64,000 nt of DNA from Podocnemis expansa (taxonomy: Eukaryota; Chordata; Testudines; Podocnemididae): assembly GCA_007922195.1 (NCBI GenBank), contig ML681997.1:14119363-14183362 (forward strand). Direction: 5' to 3'. Below the pieces are notes generated by a model, which was given only the letters and a program-made list of their open reading frames with translations, was not told the origin of the DNA and did no database searches. A program made the translations under genes and the position numbers. How positions within the stretch are numbered: position 1 is the first letter of the stretch; the number at the start of each line of letters is the position of its first letter. Positions 1 to 12,900 of this stretch are shown here, piece by piece.

Positions 1-1350
1 GCTGATGATATTTTGAGTTTATTAAAAGGATCAAATGCTGAAGTTCTCTTTCTCTGAAGACAGTTGGCATTTTGCCTGAGAAAGGGCTGCAGAATTTGGA
101 CCTCATTAAAATTATCACCACTGCTAAAAAAAATGGCTTGGGGATCTGCTTCTGCAGCTCTTGAAGTCAATGGATTTTGAGTGCGCAGTGCGCACTCATG
201 AAAGATTAGCACTTTGTAATTCAGTAGAAATTCTGTACCATAGTTTGAACTACCACTTTTCATCAATTTAATGAAATTTTACTTTCTGCTACTAGTTTTT
301 GTATAAAAAAATATGTAAATGACCTCCAGATGTTTAAACCAATTCCTCTTCCCTTTCCCCTCTCTTCCACCTTTCTTTTTTGTTGCTTTCACTGGTCATT
401 AGACATTCATATGTGAAAGACATTCTCCTCAATACCAGCAACATGGGACAAGTAATTAATTAGTTAATATAAAATTCTAACTAATAAGTGCATATATGCA
501 TGTTTGCATTAAAATAAGATCATTTTTCTCACTTGATTAGCTTAAGCAAAACACATATTTCAACATTTCTTCATATATAAACTACCGGTACTTCTTAGAA
601 GCAAGGTGGTTTGATGCACTTCAACAATGTACCTGGCTGGTAACTTCAGGTAATGGAAGCTGCAGGAGCAGAAGCTAAAGAAAAATGAAGCATCAGAAAA
701 AAAAAACCTTTTGTCCATTACAAAGCATCGAAAAGAAAGCAAATGAATTACACCTGAAACTTCTATAGTAATCTGAAGAAGCTGGGTACCTAAATCTCTT
801 TGAAATTCAGTGGAAACTGTCTTTAACTCTCACGGCCTTCTTTGACAACCATAACCTTTATCTTTTTTGTATTGTTTAAACACTAAAGTTTAAAACAGAT
901 GCAGCCACTTCAAAGGCACAATTAAATCTCCGCTCTTACCAGTTTTAAGTGGTGAGATTTTTGGAAACAATCTTCTGGTTTAAGTTTGTTTGTAGTAGTT
1001 TTCCCATGGCCGAAGGCCTTCCCTTATATCTGCTAATAAGGTATTAGTGACACATGCTTCTGCTCTCTCATCTCCCTTTTGAACTATAAAGAGTGAGATT
1101 CTTACACATATCAAAACACTTTGATGCAGTGTGCTCTGACAATTATAGAGGCCTGTCTGTCACTTGTCGATAAATGACCTTCAATTATAGGCACAGACAC
1201 AGAAACCAGATACTGGTTTGAAGGAACTTGCAACTGTCGTTTGTGTCAGTAAATCAAAGATTAAGATCTTGATCCTACAAAGGCTGGAACTACTCACTGA
1301 GCAAAGATAACGTGCTCAATTTTTTGCTGACTTGGGGCCTAAGAATCCTG
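1..1350. other. Flank, no gene seen
   Basis: AT-rich DNA left of the paralogue. I searched the minus strand here and in 2260-3840 for a DAD-like exon ([11 protein letters not shown]) and found none. Confidence 0.6.
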
Positions 1351-1361
1351 TAAGTACATGG

Positions 1362-2248
1362 AAAAAAGACCAAACAAACAAAACAAACAAGGAGTCCTGT
1401 GGGACTTTTAAAGACTAACAAATTTATTTATTGCATGAGCTTTTGTGGGAGAAACTCCCACTTTGTCAGATGCTTGGAAGATGGCGGAACTAACAGAATG
1501 GGAGGAAATAAATACAAGGAAGTGTAAGTCATGGCATCAGGTCCCGCTGTGACAGCAAATCAAAACAGTTGTAAAGATTCAAACACGGGAAAAGCACGCA
1601 GACGAAGATGAGCTGTTACAATGAAGGAAAAATCCAATGTCCTTATTGAGTCTCGAAGCAATGCAACCAAATTTGCAAATAAATTTGATCCCAGCAGCTT
1701 CTCTTTGANNNNNNNNNNNNNNNNNNNNNNNNNNNNNNNNNNNNNNNNNNNNNNNNNNNNNNNNNNNNNNNNNNNNNNNNNNNNNNNNNNNNNNNNNNNN
1801 NNNNNNNNNNNNNNNNNNNNNNNNNNNNNNNNNNNNNNNNNNNNNNNNNNNNNNNNNNNNNNNNNNNNNNNNNNNNNNNNNNNNNNNNNNNNNNNNNNNN
1901 NNNNNNNNNNNNNNNNNNNNNNNNNNNNNNNNNNNNNNNNNNNNNNNNNNNNNNNNNNNNNNNNNNNNNNNNNNNNNNNNNNNNNNNNNNNNNNNNNNNN
2001 NNNNNNNNNNNNNNNNNNNNNNNNNNNNNNNNNNNNNNNNNNNNNNNNNNNNNNNNNNNNNNNNNNNNNNNNNNNNNNNNNNNNNNNNNNNNNNNNNNNN
2101 NNNNNNNNAAAGCATCTGACAAAGTGGGAGTTTCTCCCACAAAAGCTCATGCAATAAATAAATTTGTTAGTCTTTAAAAGTCCCACAGGACTCCTTGTTT
2201 GTTTTGCTGAACTAGACTAGACTAACACGGCTATCCCTTTGTAACTTA
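1362..2248 (-). mobile_element. Fold-back repeat, 11-bp target duplication
   Basis: Left arm from 1389 (CAAGGAGTCCTGTGGGACTT) returns as its reverse complement at about 2110-2205, then ends ACACGGCTATCCCTTTG. Direct repeats TAAGTACATGG at 1351-1361 and 2249-2259 bracket it. The left side has an A-rich run (T-rich on the element strand). The gap 1709-2108 lies inside. Confidence 0.75.
1709..2108. other. Assembly gap, 400 N
   Basis: Unresolved bases inside a fold-back repeat whose two arms flank the gap; apparent ORFs across it are artefacts. Confidence 0.99.
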
Positions 2249-2259
2249 TAAGTACATGG

Positions 2260-3846
2260 TAATAGGACTCCATTTAATCCATTGCCATCCAACTTTTCTT
2301 CCTAAAAGTTGTTACAACACCCCCTCCCCTCTATTGCCATGATTCTAAAATATCTGAGTTGTATACACAGAATGGGACTTTTCAGAAGAGCTTAAGACAA
2401 ACATCCATCTTCTAACTTTATCAGAGCTGATGGCTCTCGACTTATTTTATTGAAACTTGATGTGATAAGGAATTGCAGCTAAGAATGCCAGAGGTCTCCA
2501 CAGTGTTGATGTTGATAGACACAGTTTTCTGCAATAAATATCGAGCACAAAACTTCAGCTCATGTTTCCTGTCTTGCATTTTTGTTATACCCATAGGATG
2601 GCATTCATGTTGATGCAGAGGGCCACTACTTGAGTCCCTCTTATATGCACGCTGATGAGCTTAAATGGTGTATAGATCTTTGTGCTGTCTCTCTGAATGG
2701 GCGTGTGTATGTAAATTTCACTCAATTCTTATAATTTAGAAATTTTCTATTAAATTCTTTTTGTATACAAAGTAAAATATAGATTATTCTAATTAGTAAG
2801 CCTACATTAAATACAATTTTATATTAAACGCACTGTTACCTGCTAACTAGATGCAACACATTAGAAATACAGTCGGCCTACTGACAATCTTGGCCCTCTT
2901 GTGGTTGGTTATCAAACACTCAGATTTTTATTTAGAAGTTACTAAAGATCCACAACTGAAAAAGATGTTAGAACAAATAGGGCTAAAGAAGATTTGAGGT
3001 GGCTTTTTTGTTTGTTTCTTTCTTTTTGGACTTAGATTCCCATTTAGAGCTTGTTGAAAAAGTGCAAAATGTGAATGTGGAATATCTAATAAAATATTTA
3101 TACGAGTATATTTTAACTGTGCTAATGTTCCTTTTACATTCAATCTCTGAACAACCAAGTGATTGAATTTTACTGGCACAAACCTTCATGTAATATGAAC
3201 TTAAAAATATAAATTGAATTTTAAATTTGCACATGCACATATTTACAGTAAAAATGCATCATGCTTCTCTGGGCCTCAACTCTTATCACTTAGGTGCATG
3301 CTTAACTTTAAAAGCTGCAAGTCATCTAGTTCCTATTCAGCTGAGCATGTGCCTAGCTTGACCTTAAGCATTTGCTGAATTGGGGCTCTAATCAAGGGGG
3401 AAAAAAAAGAGGGGCCCCAAGAGGGGGGAAGAGTAATGCGATTTGCCTGGCCAACCTTAACTAAGCCACACAGCTTATTTTCAAATATTCCTTAATGTAG
3501 TTATAACCTAAAAAAAAAGATGCAAAAACGAATGTGCTAAGAAGTCAGCCTCCAAATGGAGATTAGCCCCTCTTTCTGCTAATAAATTGTTTACTGTGAG
3601 TGATTATTTTCATTTCTTGCCCCACTGTTAGGGGATTAAGAGAAGAGATGTCAATATTTTTATCATCCATGTCTGAAAAAGGCTTTGAAAAGGACTTTTA
3701 TTTCTCCCTTATCTGAGGGAATAAGTATGCGAAGAAGATTCAGAAAATTAACCAATGCTTTTTCAGTCACAAATCAAATAATCCATATCTATATAAACAT
3801 ACCTTCTTCTTAAAAATGGCAAATAATTCCAGAACACTTATTTGAC
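2260..3846. other. 3' flank of the paralogue, no gene seen
   Basis: AT-rich. Holds the possible polyA signal at 3697. No exon-like reading frame resembling INF2 tail sequence. Confidence 0.55.
3697..3702 (-). terminator. Possible polyA signal for the paralogue
   Basis: AATAAA on the minus strand, about 145 bases after the paralogue stop codon. Position is plausible for a short 3' UTR, but this hexamer is common by chance in AT-rich DNA. Confidence 0.35.
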
Positions 3847-3954
3847 TTATTTGATCTTTCCATATTCTCCTTTTTGCCGCTTAGCTTCTTCCTCTTCAAG
3901 CTGTTTCTTCCTTTTCTCTGCTTTGGTAGCTTGTTCCTTCCTTTCTTGGTTTTC
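3847..3954 (-). CDS. Paralogue last exon with new stop (GKIK, TAA)
   Basis: Reads [20 protein letters not shown] then [15 protein letters not shown] and TAA. INF2 splices right after its KI codons (ATTA|gtgagt). Here the same place reads ATCAAATAAGT: the GT is gone and the frame meets TAA two codons later. The product therefore lacks the DAD. Confidence 0.85.
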   Translation of the reverse strand, partial: ENQERKEQATKAEKRKKQLEEEEAKRQKGEYGKIK

Positions 3955-6900
3955 CTGCATTCAAACATCCAGACAGAACATGAAATGAAATATTCAAGAA
4001 AACAGTTGATTGCAATATTTGCAGTTTATAAGCAAAAGCTATTCCAAACATGCTTCTCTACTTGCTACCCACTTCTGCTTAGTAACTCAGACTCTAGGCT
4101 GTGGGATGAGTGGTAGAAAGAAGGTTCTTCAGAAAAAACATAGGATAGATCTTGCTTATCATTTTTAGTCTTGATGTTCAGTGAGATCTTCACTCCCTTC
4201 TAAAAATGTATCAGTTTTTCTTACTCACTGTTACACTTCACTAGCCTTTACTTCAGTGAGGCCAGCCAGTCATTTTAAGGACAGCCCAACAGATTGGAGT
4301 GCCCTTAATTCTTTGTTACAAAGAGTAGATTTTTATATTATTTGTTCACCCATTCTCTGCACACCTGCTCTGGAGGACTTGCAGGAGGGAGGATGGAAGA
4401 GCACATGAGCAGGTGAACAGCTCCATTCACTCATATGTACTTGAATCCTAGGTCTGGCTAGTCTATATAAGGATGTAAAGGGGCCTGGAAGGGAAAGGGA
4501 ATTCATACTTCTAGGCATTCAAATCACAGTCTACCCCTAAGCATTGACAAGTGCAAACCACCTTTAATGCCTTGATAAAGAAATCCCTGAAGGTTTTCAT
4601 CGTGTTAAACACATCTTCTAATGACAATTTGTTTCGATCTTCACAGAAGTAGTCTGCAAGTTCTGCTTTCTTCTTTTCAATGGTAGCAAGCTCCTCCTCT
4701 AGTCCTTTTGAAAGCATGATATTGCCCTGAAACATATTTACAATGCAGTTTAGTCAAGTGAAAGAATAAGATGCGTCTCGATTATCCTGAAATCTCTAGG
4801 AGTAGTTTAAAAAAAAAAAATCAGTTTCGCAACTTTTAGAAAAATAGAGCTCTACTCGCTTCTTGCTCTGGAAACATAGTAACTGATGAAAGAGTTAAAA
4901 TTTGTTACAGTATGCTATTTTACTTGTGATTACATTACTAGTCTTCCCGCAAAAGTGTGCAACTATAGGGGACCTCTCATGCTCCCAAATCTTTCATAAC
5001 ATTACCACTTGGAATTCCTGGCCAGCATTACGTGGGAGAGCAGACAATATATGAGGAACTTGACTGCCTCCCTGGTGTTTATTAATATCACCCTGCCTTA
5101 AGAAAACCCCTTTATAATATGACATGCTAGACTCTGAAGGATGGTGTGATAGTGGACTATTTATTCTGGAGATATGTAGTACATATAAAAAGTTAGTTTT
5201 ATTTACGCTGCGCTAACCTTCTAAAAATGGAATGGCCCTGATCCTGTTATGTTAACTTTAAACAGAATAAGATTGAACCTAAGAGAGTCAGTGCTTATGA
5301 ATACCTCCAGACAGAACCTCTCTGTTCTTCAGGAACATGAACAGCTTTTCAAGTAAAAAACCCTTAACTCCTCAGCATGACTAGATGTCATGCCACAATA
5401 CCACCTCTATATACTGTAGAATCCTAGCTTTAATTATAGCTTCCTGGGGGACTAAATAGCGGGGCTGGACTATCACAGGGGCTATAGGGGCTGAAACCTT
5501 AGGCCTGAAGGTGGGGCCCAGGCTCCCACTCTACCCCTTGGCTGGCTGGTCCCTGGGCCAGGCCAGTGCCTGTTCGCTCTGTCCAGGGGGCAAGACCAGC
5601 TGGTGTGCGGGACAGCGTCTACTCCAGCATGACTTTCCAGGGCTCATGGCCCTAGGGGGCTGCACTGATGGCCAAGCCGCATGCCAGCTGGCACTGCCCC
5701 TGTGTGCAGATTGGGTGGAGCAGGGCTGGAGTGGGAGAGCCTTCTAGCCCCAGAGCCTCCCCAGCGATGGCCTGCCGACAGGCTGCTGTGGTGGGGGGCA
5801 GCCCCTGGCCTCCAGGCCAGTGAATCTGGCCCTATTAAATAGACCAGTGGTTCTCAACTGTTCCCATACTGTGACTGCACATAACGGTGGGAAAAAAAAA
5901 TAGAACCCCCTCTTCTACCTATGTAGAAGCACACCCCGTTCCTCTGACCTCTCTGTGACTTCCAAGAGCTACGAGACATTTTGGGAGAGGAAACTGAGAT
6001 GCATCCGATCATGTTACTTACTTGAATGGATTTTCCATACTGTGCTTTTAAATCATCTATTGATGACATGTCATGCTCAATTTTCAAAAGTTTCTTTAAA
6101 TGAACAGCTGCCTCCACCTTCATAACTTCAAAGTTGGTTCTGAAAATTCCACAGGAAGGTGGTAAACCAAGGAGGGCTGGAAATAAGATAAACAACTAGC
6201 CTGTTTTGTTAGAGGAAAGATATAAAATCCCAGTCCTGCAACAGCATCCCATCGAGTGGATCTCTGTGCTTATGGGAAACGTCAAAAACACACGTGGTGT
6301 TGACATAGGGGCCCAACATACTTTCCAGTTTCTGACTATCCCTTCGTGGTAGACAAAGTGTTGTATCAGCATAGTGTGAGGCAGAATCATATTGTACATC
6401 CAAAGATAAATTGCTAAAGCAGCATTAAAGCCATCCACCACACACTTCCTATTTACAAATAAAAATCTAGATAGCTATTTAAATCAACAGAGCTTTTGGT
6501 TTGCATACTTGTTTGAAAATTCAAGGAGTGACTTAGCCACACCATTACATGAGCATGTTTCATACTAACGATACACAAATTTGAGCTTCAGCCAATGGGA
6601 CATGTATACTTTTACTTGAATTTCAAAGAGAAATTCCCAACTTTTCAACAGCATTAGCAAGCTACTACTTCAGAATTTAAAATCAAAATGCTGACAGTAT
6701 TCTTTAAAAAAAAAAAATCCAAAACCAAAATCTGCTTAACTATGTGAGTCCATTTCCAGATTTATGGTCTTTCCTCAGCTACTAGCTGAAAGGAAGACAG
6801 CAGACTCCCTAGAATTTAAACAGTCTCTTATGAATGCAGCTGGCATAAATCAGTACAAATTACAATGTTCATTCAGAGGTGGTGCTCCCTCAATTCTTCC

Positions 6901-9900
6901 TCTGTGAGAAAATGCTTAGTCACTCAGAAAAGAAGCAGGAGGGGCGAAAAAATAAGAGAGAAAATGAGAGGAGAGAAACACAAAAAAAAGTCTCTGTAAT
7001 GGCGTGGTTATAATCAGCCCCAAGAGGTGGGAGACCCTGGGTCCTCTCTCTCACTTTCATTATTTATCCACAGTAGAAGAGCTTTTTTTAGGGGAGACTG
7101 AGGGAACCTCACCTCAGAATATCTCATTGTTCAGTAGTTAGAAAACTGTTCCTGAGAGATGGAAGCCCCCTGTTCATATTTTCTTTCTTTCATCTCTTCC
7201 TGAGAGCGGGTTTCCCATAGCCTAGGCTAGTGCTGTAATAATCTCTAAGTTACAAGTCATAAAGGTGGAGAGCATCCTTAGCCAGCCAGATTTTGAGTGG
7301 GACCGATCCAATAGGCTGCCTCTGAGTACGCACACTAGTTAGGACTCTGCATATGGCTTACACAGCTGAATGCCTAGCTTCCATTGATTTGTGAATTCAC
7401 TCTGGGGGATCATGCAATCTGCAGCAGCGCACACACTCAGAGGCAGATATATAGGCACGTCAGAAACCTTACTTTGGAAACAGACACTAAACAAGTTCAG
7501 GTGGCCAGAGTTCAACAGGATCTTTGTTGACTGCAGTAGAGCCAAAACTGGGATTCAAGTGCCTACATCCTTGTTTTAGGCACCTAAGTTTGGGGGTTAT
7601 GGGCTTAAGTATGTTTATGAGTCCCACTGTTGAAGATTTAAAAACACAACAACCATAAAAATAGATCATACCCTGCTGCCTTTGAAACACATTCAAGGTC
7701 ATTGGGAAGCTGCAGTAGGTCCATGTGGTTTTTTTCAACTTCCTAAAATTTAAGGGAAATTTTTATTTTGTGTAGTCCATTTCCTTACACATGGGGAAAG
7801 AGATGCTTAATTTTAAGAAGTCAGAACTCAGAAAGTAGAGTTTACATGTACTGGGATAAGTTTATTCGTGTTATTATTTCATTACCTGTAACAGTCTCAT
7901 AGTTGTACATGTGGGGAATGTCAGCTTGCCTGACTCTGCTGTGGTACAAACATTGCACCTAATAGCAAGTGCTGTCTGCCATACCTTCCACACACCTAAG
8001 AAGAAACATGGCTCCATCCTTTGGACCAGATTCTTGGGCATGCATAGCAAAAAATGCACAATAATCATATCAGAGGTGTGTACATAAAGTTTCCTTTGAA
8101 TTGATTGGATCTAGTGTGTTCCTCTGGAGGTTGTTCTTCCTGCACTGTGTTGACAGAGCAACCCAATGACTGTTCTGATTTGTGCTGGCTTATCATTCCT
8201 ACCACAGGCCAAAAAAACCCAAAAAACATACAACTGAAGAATGGCACCACAAAGGATGATCCTGAACATACCTTTCCTCTAACCACATTCCCTTTTCCTG
8301 TCTTGCCTGCACTATAGCATGGGGCCAAACAAGCCCCCTTTCCCGCTCTACACAACTTGGAGAACCACCTTTCACTGGTGTGATGTTCTCCAGGGCTTGT
8401 GACTAGCATACACTTGCAGTCCAGTGTGAGAAGAGAATGTGACCTTCTGCCTCTCACTAATAAAAAAGAGAAAGTTCATTTCATTTGGCAAAATGGGTCT
8501 CTCACAGGAGTAACATGAATGAAGCTACAAAGATAGGGGGAAGACAAAGGAAGCAGTAACGGGATACTATATTAAAAAGCATTTGTAAAAGGAAATCATG
8601 CCTCACCGAACTACCAGAATTCTCTGAGGAGGTCAACAAGCACATGGACAGGAGGGATTCAGTGGTTATAGTGTACCTGGACTTTCAGAAAGCCTTTGAC
8701 AAGACTCCTTACCAAAGGCTCTTAAGTAAAGTAAGCAGTCATGGGATAAACAGGAAAGGGCCTTTCATGGACCAATATGATTAAAAAGGTAGGAATAAAT
8801 GGTCAAATTTCAGAATGGAGAGTAATTATCAGGTCCCAGGATCTGTACTGGGAGCAGGGCTGTTCAACACACTCATAAATGATCTGGAAGAGGGGGTGAA
8901 CAATGAGGCAGGAAAGTTTACAGATGATACAAAGTTACTCAAGATAGTTAAATTCAAAGCTGACTGTAAAGAGTTATCAAAAGACCTCACAGAACTAGGT
9001 GACTGGGCAACAAAATGGCAGATGAAATTCAATGCTGATAAATAGAGCCCTGCAAATATGCAGATATCCACATCCACAGATACAACACGGATATCCACGG
9101 ACCATTTCTTGCTGATGCAGATTGGATACAGGTCTACACACTTGTATCCATGTAGGGCTCTGTTGATAAATGCAAGGTAACTGGCAGACAGAACCCCAAC
9201 TACACATACACAGTAATGATAGTCTAAATTAGCTGTTACCACTGAAGAAAGATCTTGGAGTCAATGTGGGTGGTTCTCTGAAAATATACCCTCAGTGTGC
9301 AGCAACAGTCAAAAAAAAGAGAGAGAGCAGACTGTCAGGACTATTAGGAAAGGGATAGAAAAGACGACAGAAAATGTTGTAATACTGCTATATAAATCCA
9401 TTGTACACACACACCCCTTGTGTATTGTGCGCAGTTCTGGTCATCCTGTCTCAAAGAGAGAGATGTTAGAATTGGAAAAAGTACAACAAAGATACTTAAT
9501 GGCATGGAATAGCTTCATATGAGAAGAGATTAAAGAGCCTGGGACTTTTCAGGTCAGAAGAGAGATGAGTAGGGGGCACTATGACAGAGGTCTATAAAAT
9601 CATGAATGAGTGAAGAAAGCAACTAAGGAAGTGTTACTTAATAGATGAAAGCATCCTTTGGTCTCAAGACACCATGAGTATGCACCCTGGAGAGGTAAAA
9701 TGTTTGTTTAGTTGGTTTTATGGAAGCCATAGCTATGACCAAAGAGATACCCTCAAGAGAGGCAACTTCTGCCACATTTCTGAGGGTTGCCCAGTTTTAT
9801 GGTGAGTGGTAGTTGTCTGGTGAGATACCAGGATCTCTCCCACCATCAGAGACAGTCCCTGGCTCTCAACTCAACGCCAATTGAGTAAAGACTTAAAACT

Positions 9901-12900
9901 GCCAACTGCTTCTTCCCATATTGTGATGATGCCCAAGGCAAAACTGGAGTACCTCTCTAGAGCACAAGTCTGGGTAGATAATATGGAGATTCAGCATTGT
10001 TCATGCATCAGGGTCCTCTCCTCTCACCATCACCAGTAAAGTCCAGAGAAGAGGAAGAACCACCAATACATCTGGTACCTGACTGACTGCAGGAGGTGCT
10101 GGAAAGATGCTAACATGTTAGTACCTGAACATTTTAGGGGCTCCACTCTGTATTTTCATCCAAGTTAACTTCCATAGCCATACTTTCTCTCAAAACTCAC
10201 CCACAAGGCCGTTGGGCTTTTTTTTTTTTTCCCTGAGGTTACTCCCTTAGTCTTTTGCCCTTCCAGGCTAACCACAAAGCAGCAGGCTTGATGAGTTGCA
10301 GCAGGTAGTATAATTATGGTAGCAGACATCTTAACACAAGGAATCATTATCTACCCCTTGCCATAACTGAAGAACCAGGAGATACGCAATGAAATTAACA
10401 GCCATAAATTTAAAACAAATATGAGGAATTACTTTCATATAACATAGTTTGTGGAACTCATTGCCAGAGGAGGTTGTGAAGGCTAAGTGTCTAACTGGAT
10501 TAAAAAAGGAATTGAATAAGTTCACGGAAGGTTGACCGATCTATGGCTATTAGCCAAGATGATCAGGCATAAACCCCATGTTCTGGTGTGGCCAAACCTC
10601 TGACTACCAGTGTATGACAAGGGCTGGATTACTTGATAAGTTGCCCTGTGTTTTTCTGTTTGTTCCCTCTAAAGCATCCGACACTGGCCACTTTCGGAAG
10701 ACAGCATGCTGGGTTAAACAGATCATTGGTTTGACCCATAATGGCCATTCTTACATTATGTCAAGAAAAAAAAAATACCGTGGTATAATTTTGACAGTGG
10801 TTTATGTGGCATGAGGGCCAAACCATGGCTTGTGAGACACATGTGGCTCTTTTAAAGTTAAAAAGCAGTTAACAGATCCCCCTATTCCACTCCCCCTTCT
10901 CTGCCTATCAACTGGGGTGGATTCTGCCCTGCGGCAGGATGGGGGGATTCTATCCATCAGACAGGGGAGTCTCAGGGGAGGGGGTGTTAATAAATTTGGA
11001 TCTGATCCTGTCCTCACAGATCTCTGGCAAAGTTCCAATTGTTTTCAAAACAGGTACAGGAGCAGATCTCAAAATATAAGTGGGGTATGTTTGAAATTAG
11101 AGCACATTAATATCAGTTAAATGTAGGTCTGGAAATATATTACATGCAAAGCTAACTAACTTCAGTAGTACCTCCAAAATATGGTGGAGCAGAGTAATAC
11201 GAGTTTGGTTTGCTTTGGTTTCAGTTAGTTTGAGCAAAGTGCTAATTTTAAAACCACCAGCATCTCCAGTGTGACGCCCCTAAGAGATAGATAAACATAA
11301 AATAAAATCCTTGTTTCAGCATAAAATAGAAAAGCTCATTATTCAATTTCTGCAAAATAAAGAAAGAGTCCTGTGGCATTTAACTGTTCAATTTCTGGTG
11401 TTTATAATTTATAAATACAGAGGAAACCAGATTGCAATTATATTTTTCCATCTGCAAGAATTAAATGATTTTAAAAAGGCTTACTTACATAGTTCAGAAA
11501 GTTTCCAACTTTAAGAATCAACTGACAGAAAACTGGCAGCCGGTGACTGGTAAGAAGTGCTGAAAAAATAATAATAGATGGTTTAAACAAATTCAGTGAA
11601 GTGCCTTGAAGTTGGGTTTTCCTGAAGTTTTAAATAGGGTTTGAACAGAGTTGTCTCAGATTATGCAGAACCAGTATTTTTATGGCTTTGGAAACATGCC
11701 AGACAAAGGATTGGTTTGTCCAGTGCAAAAAGAACAGGAATATCTAAGAACAAAAGTGGTACAAGTAGGCTTGGACTGTACAGTAGAGTGTTGATCATCC
11801 CTTTAAGTTTAAAGAATATCTGTGCATAAAGTAATCAATAGGAGGAAGAACTGATTGAACAATTTCTCAAGTGTCTCAGGCCAAAAAGTCAATGTCAGGT
11901 GTTTTTATATGCATGATCCCTATGGTTAAAAAACATGAGCCTACAACTACAACAGATCATGTGTAGAATTTGGGACCTCCCTGTCACCAGCGGAGATCTT
12001 TGGTAGGAGTTTGTCAGTACACTTACATTTCACTCACAATTTGCTAGAAGCAAACTCCACCCAGCCACCCCCAAGCTGAACTGTATAAATTGCTATTCTG
12101 CATCAGATATTCCAGAGATGGGAATCTGTGGCTAGTGCTCCCAAATAACCTCCCTGTTCAGAAAATAAGAGGCTCACCTTCCCTAGGTTCTAGATATGGT
12201 GTCATCATTTCATTTCAACTAACAGTGAATTTTCATGTGACTCCAAGCACAGAGCTCTAATTCAATTGTATCCAACTTACTTTCACAGGCTTTCCTGATC
12301 ATTTGTGCCTTGGGCGGTAGCAAATCCAACAGAATGCTTGTCTCTTCACATAAAAGCATACACTCAATCCGCAACTGATAACTAAGAGAGAAAAATCAAT
12401 GCATGAAATACAGACATGCTTAGTTGAATCACATCCAGCCTGGCTCTACCACATTGCTGACCTAAGACCAGCACAAATGTTAATCTTGTTCTCTTCAGTG
12501 CCATCACATGAGATTTCTCTGTCATTGGATTAGATTATAAATAAAATCAAATCATTGCAGATACATTTAGACAACTGTCCTATCAACATTTATAATCTCG
12601 CCCACATGGATGTTCTGGGAGACAACATTTTATTGCAACCTATGCAAGAAAAAAAAAATCCACACCACTGCAATCATGGTACAAAAATATTAATATTACC
12701 TAGCACTTTTCATCTGTTAGTCTCAGAGTGCTCTGCAGATGTGAAACTGAGGCACAGGGAGGTGAAATGGCTTGCCCAAGATCACCCAGCAGGCCAGGAA
12801 GAGATCTGAGAATAGATCCCTTGGCTCCTGAGTCTCAGTCCACTAGACCAGTGGTTCCCAACTTTTTCTCTGCCATGGCACACTTTCATACCTTTAATTA

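Larger units (their letters stand above)
8573..10772 (+). mobile_element. CR1 LINE fragment with two insertions
   Basis: Plus-strand CR1 reverse-transcriptase sequence: [11 protein letters not shown] in one frame, then [20 protein letters not shown] at about 8827-8890, with many frameshifts. Interrupted by a small hAT element (9043-9162) and by about 680 bases of unknown sequence (about 9646-10327). Resumes at 10328 and ends near 10770 with the 3' part (ATGGCCATTCTTACATTATG). Inactive. Confidence 0.85.

Noticed and set aside
1560..2186. Four long ORFs spanning the N run
   Set aside because: They exist only because N is read as X; the real ends are fold-back repeat arms.
8815..9045. 76-residue plus ORF as a gene
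   Set aside because: It is CR1 reverse-transcriptase debris.
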